Below, piece after piece: positions 1-9,700 of a stretch of 64,000 nt of DNA. Made by a program: the position numbers and the translations under genes. The DNA is from Bacteroidales bacterium (GTDB lineage Bacteria; Bacteroidota; Bacteroidia; Bacteroidales; P3), in NCBI GenBank assembly GCA_900771365.1, contig CAAGNU010000043.1, positions 19,165 to 83,164 of the forward strand, given 5' to 3'. The notes below the pieces were generated by a model. The model saw nothing but the letters and a program-made list of their open reading frames with translations. It searched no databases and was not told the origin of the DNA. How positions within the stretch are numbered: position 1 is the stretch's first letter; each line of letters begins with the position of its first letter.

Positions 1-1
1 T

Positions 2-2386
2 GCTTCTGAGCGTATCCTTGTCGAACTTCCCGGCGTGAAGGATCCCCAGCGTGTCCGCAAGCTCCTCCAGGGTACTGCTCAGCTCGAATTCTGGCTGACC
101 TACGACAACGCCCAGGAAAATGGCGCTTATCAGATGCTGGAAAAAGTTGATAAGTACATTGCCTCTATCGGCGGCGTTGATGCTCAAGTCGAGGAACAGC
201 CCGCCGAGGTCGCCGACAGCACTGCTGTGGCTGCCAACGAAGGTGACTCTCTGCTGAACGCTCTCGCAAGCGACAACAGCAAGGATGCCGAGGAATCTAT
301 GAGCGAGATGTCCAAGGATCACCCCCTCTTCAATGCAAATATGTTGATGCCTAACATCGACCAGAAAGGCGGCCTCATGAATGGCCCCGTTGTCGGTTAT
401 GCTCAGGCTAAGAACCGTGACGCTATCAGCCGCATGATCCAGATGGCTTTCGACAAGAAGGTCCTCGACAGCCGCACCGTCAAGTTCCTCTGGAGCGCCA
501 AGCCCCTCAAGGACGGTTCCGATATCTACCAGCTCTTCGCCATCCGTATCAACACCCGTAATGGTGCTGCTCTCCTCGATGGCGGTGTTATTACCGACGC
601 TCGTCAGGACTTCAGCCAGACTGGCGGCAATGAGATTTCTATGACAATGAATAGCGAGGGCGCACGCGATTGGAAACGCATCACCGGCGAAAATGTTGGC
701 AACTGCATCGCCATTGTTCTTGACAACCTCGTCTACTCCGCACCTGTGGTTAACGGCGAAATCGCTGGCGGTCGTTCCTCCATCACTGGCGACTTCACCC
801 TTGAAGAGGCCAAGGACCTTGCCAACATTCTGAAGAGTGGTAAGCTCCCCGCTCCTGCTGTCATCGTTCAGGAAGCCGTGGTCGGACCTTCTCTCGGTCA
901 GGAGTCCATCACCAAGGGTCTCATCTCTTTCATCCTTGCATTTATTATTGTACTTATTTATATGGTGGTCTTCTACAACCGTGGCGGTTGGGTGTCGGCC
1001 ATCGCACTTATCACGAATATCTTCCTCCTGATGGGTATCCTCGCCTCTGTGGGTGCCGTGCTCACCATGCCGGGTATCGCAGGTATCGTGCTGACCCTCG
1101 CTATGGCTGTTGACGGTAACGTTATTATATATGAGCGTATCAAGGAAGAGCTCCGCGCCGGCTCCAGCATGGTCAATGCTGTGGCTGCTGGTTTCAGCAA
1201 CGCCTACTCCGCTATCATCGACGGTCAGGTGACAACCTTCCTCCTGGGTCTCGTGCTCATCATGTTCGGCTCCGGCCCCGTCCAGGGCTTCGCCGTCACA
1301 CTCTGTATCGGTATTGCCACCTCCCTCTTCACCTCCATCTTCATCACGCGTCTCTGCATCGATTGGATGCTGAACCATAAGAAGAAGATGAACTTCTCCT
1401 TCCCCTTCTCCGAGAACTTCATGCGTAACGCCCATGTCGACTTCATCGGCAAGCGCAAAACTTTCTACATCATCGCTGCTGCTGCCATCCTCATCTGCCT
1501 TGTCGGCATCTTCGGACGCGGCCTCAGCCGTGGTATCGATTTCACGGGTGGTCGCACCTACGTTGTCCGCTTCGACCAGCCTGTAAATGCTGTTGACGTC
1601 CGTGCCGACTTGAATACCGCTTTTGGTGAGGCTCCCGAGGTCAAGACCTATGGTCCTTCCTCTCAGTTGAAGATTACCACCAAATATAAAGTTGACGAGG
1701 AAGGCGAGGCAGTCAATGCTGAAATCGTCAACAAACTCTACGAAGGTACCAAGAACCATTTTGCTAGCGCAATCTCTGAAGAAGAGTTCCGCAGCACCGA
1801 GACCAATCCTCTCGGTATCATCCAGTCCGAACAGGTCGGCGCAACTATCGCAAACGACTTGGTGCGTAACGCTTTCTTAGCTGTTATCGGCGGTCTGCTC
1901 GTCATGTTCGTCTATATCGGCCTCCGCTTCAAGAGCTGGCGCTTCGGTGTCGGTAGTGTCGTCGCTTTGGCACACGATACCATCCTCGTTATCGGTATGT
2001 TCGCTCTGCTCCACGGACTCTTGCCCTTTAACCTTGATGTTGACCAGTCGTTTATCGCCGCAGTTTTGACGGTTATCGGCTACTCCATTAATGCCACCGT
2101 GGTTATCTTCGACCGTGTGCGTGAATATCGCAAACTCTATCCCAAGCGCGATATTAAGACTCACATGAACGACGCTATCAACTCCACCCTGGCTCGTACC
2201 ATCAACACCAGCGGTACCACCTTCTTCACCTTGTTGATGATGTTCATCTTCGGCGGTGAAGTCATCCGCGGTTTCATCTTCGCCATTCTCGTCGGTGTTG
2301 TATGCGGTGTCTTCTCTTCAGTCTGCATCGCCTGCGCCATCGTTTACGAAATCTCCAAGAAAGAGACCAAGGAAATCGCAGCCTAA
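2..2386 (+). CDS. secDF: SecDF fused protein translocase subunit (5' truncated by window edge)
   Basis: This is a fused SecD-SecF inner-membrane protein that uses the proton gradient to help SecYEG-SecA export proteins. The reading frame is already open at base 2 and encodes RILVELPGVKDPQRV, a typical SecD P1 segment, so the GTG at 35 is internal and the true start lies outside the window. The SecD half has the periplasmic P1 region followed by membrane helices from about base 915, including the conserved stretch LAMAVDGNVIIYERIKEE. The SecF half begins near 1440 and shows GIDFTGG and GYSINATVVIFDRVRE. SecD-SecF fusion in one chain is usual in Bacteroidota. Export capacity matters here because the next genes encode large secreted proteins. 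Identification is secure; only the N-terminus is missing. Confidence 0.97.
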   Translation, partial: ASERILVELPGVKDPQRVRKLLQGTAQLEFWLTYDNAQENGAYQMLEKVDKYIASIGGVDAQVEEQPAEVADSTAVAANEGDSLLNALASDNSKDAEESMSEMSKDHPLFNANMLMPNIDQKGGLMNGPVVGYAQAKNRDAISRMIQMAFDKKVLDSRTVKFLWSAKPLKDGSDIYQLFAIRINTRNGAALLDGGVITDARQDFSQTGGNEISMTMNSEGARDWKRITGENVGNCIAIVLDNLVYSAPVVNGEIAGGRSSITGDFTLEEAKDLANILKSGKLPAPAVIVQEAVVGPSLGQESITKGLISFILAFIIVLIYMVVFYNRGGWVSAIALITNIFLLMGILASVGAVLTMPGIAGIVLTLAMAVDGNVIIYERIKEELRAGSSMVNAVAAGFSNAYSAIIDGQVTTFLLGLVLIMFGSGPVQGFAVTLCIGIATSLFTSIFITRLCIDWMLNHKKKMNFSFPFSENFMRNAHVDFIGKRKTFYIIAAAAILICLVGIFGRGLSRGIDFTGGRTYVVRFDQPVNAVDVRADLNTAFGEAPEVKTYGPSSQLKITTKYKVDEEGEAVNAEIVNKLYEGTKNHFASAISEEEFRSTETNPLGIIQSEQVGATIANDLVRNAFLAVIGGLLVMFVYIGLRFKSWRFGVGSVVALAHDTILVIGMFALLHGLLPFNLDVDQSFIAAVLTVIGYSINATVVIFDRVREYRKLYPKRDIKTHMNDAINSTLARTINTSGTTFFTLLMMFIFGGEVIRGFIFAILVGVVCGVFSSVCIACAIVYEISKKETKEIAA

Positions 2387-2416
2387 CTACGATAAAAGGT
2401 ATCTGATAATCGCACG

Positions 2417-2875
2417 ATGAAAACATTCCTCATCATAATGGCAATAGTTCTCTGGGTCACCTTCAGGTCCTTCAGCAAGAATGCTGCTAAGGCAAAGGTT
2501 GAAGGCGGCTCAGAGGGCTATTCCTCTCCTTCAGCCAAAGATGTGCCAGAAGGCACATTCGAGTCTCTCTTTGCCGAGTCCCCATACGCTACCAGCGATG
2601 CCGACCCTTACGAGGCAGCAGAGGACTATAGCGAGCAGGCTGCTGTCGAGCATGCTTTCTCCAACCAGCAGTCGCAATACTTCAGCTACGAGTACGGGAT
2701 GCCCAAGGGTGGCTCCGCCGTAGCTTCGCCCAAGGCTCGCTCCAAGGAGGCATCCGCACAGAGCAAGGAAGGCAGTTCCAATGTGGCTGCCGATTTCGAC
2801 CTGCGGCAGGCTGTGATTTATCAGACAATTCTTACCAATAAATACCTCGACGAGGTATCATCCTACGAAAATTAA
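2417..2875 (+). CDS. Small membrane-anchored hypothetical protein
   Basis: I do not recognise this 152-residue protein. It starts with an uncleaved-looking hydrophobic segment (residues 1-16, MKTFLIIMAIVLWVTF), then a basic patch (RSFSKNAAKAK), then a long hydrophilic stretch rich in Ser, Ala, Glu and Tyr that looks disordered. The last 30 residues (DLRQAVIYQTILTNKYLDEV) could form a helix. It lies 30 bp after secDF and 28 bp before the TonB-dependent receptor gene, on the same strand, so co-transcription is likely. Codon use matches the neighbours, which supports a real gene. Role unknown; a membrane-tethered accessory protein is the most that can be said. Confidence 0.75.
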   Translation: MKTFLIIMAIVLWVTFRSFSKNAAKAKVEGGSEGYSSPSAKDVPEGTFESLFAESPYATSDADPYEAAEDYSEQAAVEHAFSNQQSQYFSYEYGMPKGGSAVASPKARSKEASAQSKEGSSNVAADFDLRQAVIYQTILTNKYLDEVSSYEN

Positions 2876-2903
2876 TCAATTTATTAATAGTAATAATACC
2901 TAA

Positions 2904-5900
2904 ATGAGTATGTTTAGAAAAGTACTAATGACAATCGGTCTGCTGCTGATGGCGAATCTCGTCCTCGCGCAGGGTACTATCAAAGGTACCGTTATCGATT
3001 CGAAGACAAAAGAGCCAGTCGCTTTTGCCAACGTCGTTGCTACGCAAGACGGAAAACAAATTAAGGCCGGGCGAACAGACCTCGATGGTAATTTCACTAT
3101 TAAGCCTTTGGATGTCGGCCAGTACGATGTCTCTGTCTCCAGCGTGGGCTACAACCCCTACACTTGGAAGGGCTTTAATGTGAAGGCTTCGGGTGTCTCT
3201 GTTTGCAACATTGAGATGTCCTCAGGTGCTGTCACCTTGGATGACGTCATCATCGAAGATGACAAGAACCCCATCATCGATGTCGGATCTGCTGAGTCGG
3301 GTAAACGCATCAACTCTGAGGATATCAAGCACATGCCTGGTACCTCAATCGACAACATCGTTGCCGCAGTTGGTGGTGTTGGATACGACGATGGTGGTTC
3401 TGGTGCCGCTCGTGGTGAGGGCAACATGGTCACCAACGTAGGCGGCGTCCGTAAACGTACCTCCATCCAGGTTCCTAAGGACGCTATCGCTGAGATTCAG
3501 GTCATCTTGGGTGGTACGCCTGCCAGCATTGGTGAGGCTATCGGTGGTACTCAGGTCATCACCCTCAAACCGCCAACCAGCCAGTTCCATGGCTCTCTCA
3601 CCTATCGTGGCTATCTCGACTATCGCTACTACAACTACTTCGGACTTTACCTTACCGGTCCTGTTATCACCAAGCCCATCAAGGACGAGAACGGTGAAGT
3701 GACTGGTAAATCCACTCTGGTCGGCTTCCGTCTGACAGGCGAAGCCCAATATGAGCACAACTCGTTCTATCGCCCCAACGGTTACAATTACCGTGTTGTC
3801 AACGATGCTCTCGTTCGCGAAATCGAGCAGAGCCCTATCTCTTACGACCCTGTCACGGGTACTGTCAACTATACCGCAGAGACGGGTCTTTATGCTGACG
3901 ACTTTGTCACCATCAGAAAACCCTCTAAGAAAGACTTTGGCGGCGATGCTAGCCGTGTCCCCAACACACAGTACTACAGCGTTGCCACTCAGCTCGCTTT
4001 GGACTTCCGTTTCACTGATTATGCCAACTTGGTAATCACGGGAGACTTCAACTTCTATCACTCTCCTTCCAATAGCATCTCCCCCCTCAACATGCCTTTG
4101 AGCGCTAACTCCGTCACCCGTCACTACGGCTGGGGTATTACTGCTGACTTCACACAGCGTTTCCCCGACCCCGAGACTTCTGCTGACAACACTGATGGCG
4201 AAAGCAAAGGCGGTAGAGCCATCTCTAACGTCATGTACAAACTCGTTGGTATGTACGAGATTTCATACACTCATGCCTATAACGAGGCATTCGGTAACTC
4301 TGTTGACGATGCTTTCAAATATGGCTACAATGGCCGTCTCGAAACCAACCAGCAGCCCACCTACGATTTGAACCCCTCTTTCAACTATGATGGTGTCAGC
4401 CGTGCTGCTTACGTTCAGAACAACTGGTTCGATATTATCGATTGGAGCACCTACGAGCCTTACGCTCCCAACCAGCTGCTGGCCAACTACAACCTCCAGC
4501 TCCTCAACATCCCCGACATTGCTGGCAACCTCCTCAACCTCGACAACCTCCGTTACTACAAAGGCCTCCCCAATGGCGAAATGCCGGGCGACATCTACGG
4601 CCGTATTAATAATGTAGGCGTTCAGAGCGGTTCCTTGGCTTTCTCAAGAAACCAATATATCTATCTCACCGCTATGGCCAAGGCCGATATCAAGGGCCAC
4701 ACGCTCGAAGTCGGCTTCCAGTACGACCGTGTTGATGAGTCTTACTATTATTTAGATGCCTCCAAACTCTGGACCATCATGCGCCAGAACGCTAACCGTC
4801 ACATCTCTCAGATGGACCTTGAGAACCCCCACTTCCGTTGGGAAGGCTCCAACCTCTATGTCGACTATGACCGTCTGTACAACGGCGAGGCTCAGTCCTA
4901 TTTCGACCGCGCTATGCGTGATTATTTAGGCTGGTCTGGCAACTATGAGGGCGAAAGAACATATCTTGATGTTGACCGCTACACTCCCGAACAGTATATC
5001 GAAGCTGGCGGTATCGATATGTTCTCCGCTGATGAACTCTTCAACAACAGCAACTCCCTCGTTTCCTACTATGGTTACGACCACACTGGTAAGAAATATT
5101 CTAGCGCTAACTGGAAACTTGATGACTTCTTCAATCCTGCGGGTGACAATGCCAAGTATCGCTATCTTCCTTCTTTCCATCCTACTTATATGGCTGGTTA
5201 TGTTCAGGATCAGTTCTATTTCTCCGACCTTATCTTCAACATCGGTGTTCGTGTCGATATCTTCGACTCCGAGCAGCAGGTCCTCAAAGACCCCTATCTG
5301 CTGTATGAATCTTACACTGTTGGCGACCTGAAGAACGGTATCGCAAACTATCAGGGCGACATCTATGCTGGCGCTGCTGATGACTGGACCGTTTATGTCG
5401 ACGCTGCTGATGCCGATGTTCCTACCATCTATGGCTATCGTTCCGGTTCCACTTGGTATGATGTGAATGGTGTTGAGCAGGCTTCTCCCACCTCCATCGC
5501 CGGTAAGTCTGGTAAGCCCACTCCTTATCGTACTCCCGACGGTCAGTTGGCCATGAGCCAGAACACTGTCGCAGTGAGCGCTTTCACCGACTACAAACCT
5601 CAGGTTGTTGTCATGCCTCGTATCGCATTCTCCTTCCCCGTGGGTGACAATTCCCAGTTCAAGGCTTCTTACGACATTATCTCTCGTCGTCCTTCTAGCG
5701 CATGGCAGGCCAGCTATCTGAGCTACCTCTATATGTCTCAGGTCTCTGCTGTCTCCAATCCTAACCTGAAGCCTGAGCGTATCACCAACTACGAGCTCGA
5801 CTTCGAGCAGGCTCTTAATAAGAACTCCGCAATCAGCGTTGCCGCTTACTACAAAGAGACCCGCGACCTCATCCAGTTAGTCCAGTACGCTGGTGCTGAT

Positions 5901-6677
5901 CCTAACCAGAACTACTATTCTTACGACAACATCGACTTCAAGACCATCAAGGGTCTCACTTTGTCTTACGATCTCCGTCAGTCCAAGAACATCCGTATCA
6001 ACGCTAACTACACCTTGCAGTATGCTGAGGGTACGGGTCTGCCTCAGGCCACTATGACCGAGCTCATCAAGGAAGGTTACACCACCCTGAAGATGCTCAA
6101 TCCTATCGGAGAGGACCGTCGTCACGAGTTCAAGGTCAATATCGACTATCGTTATGGTGAGGGCAAGGCTTACAATGGTCCCCATATCAACCGCAAGGTT
6201 AAGGATAAGGAGACTGGCGAAGAGCGCGTTTCTACCGTCAACATTCTTGAAAACTTTGGCGTAGACATCTTGGCTGTCGCTCAGTCTGGTGCTCCTTACA
6301 CCCGTGCATTCAGCCACAACCAGTATACTATCGTTGGTAGTTACAATGGTGCTCGTCTGCCTTGGGGCTTCTACCTCGACCTCCAGCTCGATAAGAGTTT
6401 CCCCATCAAAGTTGGTCCGAAGCACAAACCCACCTACCTCGCAGTTATCCTCACTTTGAAGAACCCCCTCAACCTCCGCAACGTTAGAGGTGTATACAAC
6501 GTGACTGGTAACGCCGAGGATGATGGCTATCTGACCGATCCTGAGACTCAGACCGTCATCAATTCCTATCTCGATCCTCAGTCTTTCAGAGATCTTTATA
6601 CTATTACGAGCATGAATGGTACTTGGCATTACAACAATCCTCGTACGATTCTGCTTCAGTTGAGTTATAGTTTCTAA
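2904..6677 (+). CDS. TonB-dependent receptor-like outer membrane protein with carboxypeptidase-regulatory N-terminal domain
   Basis: A 1257-residue outer-membrane protein. A signal peptide (residues 1-22, ending VLAQ) is followed by a CarboxypepD_reg-like beta-sandwich (about 24-110: GTIKGTVIDSKTKEPVAFANV). A plug domain comes next (about 125-230: MPGTSIDNIVAAVGGV, then DAIAEIQVILGGTPASIGEA), and then a long beta-barrel rich in Tyr, Asn and Asp that ends in aromatic residues (LLQLSYSF). It resembles the SusC/RagA side of the TonB receptor family, but no SusD gene follows. Instead a giant exported protein and a PorV/PorQ protein follow within 31 and 24 bp. That context suggests a role tied to surface presentation of the next gene product rather than glycan import; this is inference. 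Confidence 0.9.
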   Translation: MSMFRKVLMTIGLLLMANLVLAQGTIKGTVIDSKTKEPVAFANVVATQDGKQIKAGRTDLDGNFTIKPLDVGQYDVSVSSVGYNPYTWKGFNVKASGVSVCNIEMSSGAVTLDDVIIEDDKNPIIDVGSAESGKRINSEDIKHMPGTSIDNIVAAVGGVGYDDGGSGAARGEGNMVTNVGGVRKRTSIQVPKDAIAEIQVILGGTPASIGEAIGGTQVITLKPPTSQFHGSLTYRGYLDYRYYNYFGLYLTGPVITKPIKDENGEVTGKSTLVGFRLTGEAQYEHNSFYRPNGYNYRVVNDALVREIEQSPISYDPVTGTVNYTAETGLYADDFVTIRKPSKKDFGGDASRVPNTQYYSVATQLALDFRFTDYANLVITGDFNFYHSPSNSISPLNMPLSANSVTRHYGWGITADFTQRFPDPETSADNTDGESKGGRAISNVMYKLVGMYEISYTHAYNEAFGNSVDDAFKYGYNGRLETNQQPTYDLNPSFNYDGVSRAAYVQNNWFDIIDWSTYEPYAPNQLLANYNLQLLNIPDIAGNLLNLDNLRYYKGLPNGEMPGDIYGRINNVGVQSGSLAFSRNQYIYLTAMAKADIKGHTLEVGFQYDRVDESYYYLDASKLWTIMRQNANRHISQMDLENPHFRWEGSNLYVDYDRLYNGEAQSYFDRAMRDYLGWSGNYEGERTYLDVDRYTPEQYIEAGGIDMFSADELFNNSNSLVSYYGYDHTGKKYSSANWKLDDFFNPAGDNAKYRYLPSFHPTYMAGYVQDQFYFSDLIFNIGVRVDIFDSEQQVLKDPYLLYESYTVGDLKNGIANYQGDIYAGAADDWTVYVDAADADVPTIYGYRSGSTWYDVNGVEQASPTSIAGKSGKPTPYRTPDGQLAMSQNTVAVSAFTDYKPQVVVMPRIAFSFPVGDNSQFKASYDIISRRPSSAWQASYLSYLYMSQVSAVSNPNLKPERITNYELDFEQALNKNSAISVAAYYKETRDLIQLVQYAGADPNQNYYSYDNIDFKTIKGLTLSYDLRQSKNIRINANYTLQYAEGTGLPQATMTELIKEGYTTLKMLNPIGEDRRHEFKVNIDYRYGEGKAYNGPHINRKVKDKETGEERVSTVNILENFGVDILAVAQSGAPYTRAFSHNQYTIVGSYNGARLPWGFYLDLQLDKSFPIKVGPKHKPTYLAVILTLKNPLNLRNVRGVYNVTGNAEDDGYLTDPETQTVINSYLDPQSFRDLYTITSMNGTWHYNNPRTILLQLSYSF

Positions 6678-6708
6678 ATCACCTTAAAGAGATAAAAATT
6701 TAGAAAAT

Positions 6709-9700
6709 ATGAAGAATATATTTAGCAAATTAGTATTAGCAGCTTTTCTCATTTCTGCGCTGTCTAGTACGGTTTATGCCGAGGACTGCAAGTTCGTCAA
6801 GAAGTCCCCTGCAAGGAAAACCGCTATGCAGAGCAAGGCTGCTGTGTGCAAAAGAGCACAGAGTACCGCTGAGCTGAACGTTAACAATGTTAGAGCACAG
6901 ATTAACGGCTACGGCAACATGTGGTATGATGGTAGCGTTGCACAATACCATCTGCCGAAGAACAGCAATACTTGTCCTTTGTATTGCGCTGCTCTTTGGA
7001 TTGGTGGTACCGACGTTAACGATCAGCTCCGTATCGCTGCTTTGCGTTTCGGTCAGGAGGGTGACGATTACTGGCCCGGTCCTCTGGAACTGAAGACCGC
7101 TTCTGTCGACCTCCCCGTTTGTAACCAGTTCGATAAGCATTATGTCATCACCAAGAACGAAGTCCAGGCTTTCATGGCCATGTTCGACTATGATGAGAAC
7201 GGTGCTACGCCTAACGAGTCCTACGCCCCCGAAGCCATCTCCGCTACTATCAAGAACTGGCCGGCTTCTGGTATCAACGCTCTCCAGTCTCCTTATCTTG
7301 CTCCTTACTACGATGCCAATCACGATGGCCGTTACAATTGGGAGGATGGTGACTATCCTTACTATGATTTCAACAATGACCTCTGCCCCCGTACTTTGAA
7401 GGCTCAGTGGGGCCGCGAATACACCTCTCATGTCTCCACCACTCTCGAGACTGAGGCTGGTATCGTTACGGGCGGTCTTCTCTCTGACCAGGTCCTGAAG
7501 GGCGACCAGACCATCTGGTGGGTCTTCAACGATATGGGTGACGTTCACACCGAGTCCGACGGTCAGCCTATTGGTATGGAAATCCGTGCTCAGGCTTTCG
7601 CTTTCTCTACCAACGATGAAATCAACAACATGACTTTCTACACCTACGAAATCATCAACCGCTCCACTTACGAACTCCGTGAGACCTACTTCAGCCAGTG
7701 GGTTGATGCTGACCTCGGTTATGCTTACGACGACTTCGTTGGTTGCGATGTCAAGCGTGGTCTTGGCTACTGCTACAATGGTGATGAGTCTGATGGTCCT
7801 GGATCGGGTTCTTACTCTGGCATCCCTCCAGCAGTTGGTATCGACTTCTTCCAGGGTCCCTATATGGATCCTGATGGCAAGGATAATCCTAAGATCGACA
7901 TCAACAAGATGCGTTCTTACTTCCCCGAGCAGCTCGAACGCTACAAGCTCGCTGACGGCACTTACGATACCATCTCCCTTACCGACGATGCCGACCTGTA
8001 TTATCCCAATGCTTGGTATTTCGTCCCTGGTGACGCTATCGGAAACTGCGCCATCAATGGTGTGAACTTCGGTAACAACATTGTCGACGATGAGCGTTTC
8101 GGTATGCGCCGTTTCATCTACTACAACAACAACCTCGAAATCAACGGTGAGCCCCAGAAGGCTACCGACTACTACAACTACCTCCGCGGTTACTGGAAGA
8201 ACGGTCAGCGCATGAAATATGGTGGAAACGGCTTCAACACCGGTACCACTGAGTTCGACTGCGACTTTATGTTCCCTGGCAACTCCGACCCCATGCACTG
8301 GGGTACTGATGGTAATGCCGTTCCTGACTGGACTGAGGTTACCGCAGGTAACAGCCCTGCTGACCGTCGTTTCATGCAGTCTGCTGGTCCTTTCACGCTG
8401 AAACCTGGTGCTTTGAACTATGTCACTGTTGGTATTCCTTTCGCACAGGCTGCTTCGGGCAACGCTTACTCCTCGGTTGAGCTTCTCCGCGAAATCGATG
8501 ATGTCTGCCAGGCTCTGTTCGAAAACTGCTTCAAGGTCCTCGATGGTCCTGACGCTCCTACTCTGGTTGTTCAGGAAATGAGCAACGAGATCATCCTCTA
8601 CATCAAGTACGACAATCCCAGCAGCAACAACTATGGTGAGAAATACGCCGAGGTCGATCCTGCTATCGTCCGTTCCTATGTTGATGCTAGCGGCAACACC
8701 GTGTTCTATTCCGACGAGCAGCGTAGCTATAAGTTCGAAGGCTATCAGATCTATCAGTTGAAAGATGCTAACGCCTCTGTTGCTGATATCCGCGATATCA
8801 CCAAGGCAGCTCTTGTTGCCCAGTGCGACCTCAAGAACTTCTACGATGAATTTGTCTTGAATGAAAGTGGCGATTCTCTCGTCCGCAACGACAATCCTTC
8901 TCTGCCTATCGGAACTCTCGTGAACTATGTCCAGAACTCCACTACAGGCTTGCTCACTCCTCAGATTATGGTTGAAGGTACCAACCAGGGTATCCAGCAT
9001 GTCTTCCGCATCAACACCGATGCTTTCGCCACGGGTACCAACACCACCCTTGTTAATAATAAGGAATACTACTTCATCGCTATCGCATACGCTCAGAACC
9101 GCTTCAAGGAGTACTCTCAGACCGAGGCTGCTCACCTTGATGGTCAGAAAGAGCCCTACCTCTCTGGTCGTAAGAACGAGTTTGGCAACACCATCACTCC
9201 TGTTGTTGCCATTCCTCACGATCCCGCCTCTGAGAACGGTGGTACTATCGTTCAGGCCGAATTTGGCATGAGCCCCAATATCACCCGTATCGAGGGCTAT
9301 GGTAACGGTGGCGCCGTCCTCCGTCTCACCGACGCTTCTATCGAAGAGCTCATGGGCGCTCCTGGCCTTCCTGGCAAACCCGCTGGTAAGTTCAAGGCTG
9401 ACGGCTCTGGTATGCTGGCCGATCCTTGCGTCATCCTCAATCCTACTTATGAAGAGAACTATGGCCCCGTCAAGGTTCAGGTTATCGACCCGCTGAATGT
9501 CAAACCTGGTAAGTTTATCATCCGTTTCGACCAGAACGATACTATCGACCAGTGCGGTTGGTCCATCGTTAAGTCTCCTGAAGATCCCACCTACGAGGAG
9601 AACCCATACGTCTATGGCGACGTTATGAAGGTCAACTCCGACTTCGTCCTTGGCCGCTTCAATGAGCAGCTCTTCCTCGACCTCGGTATCATGGTGGCCA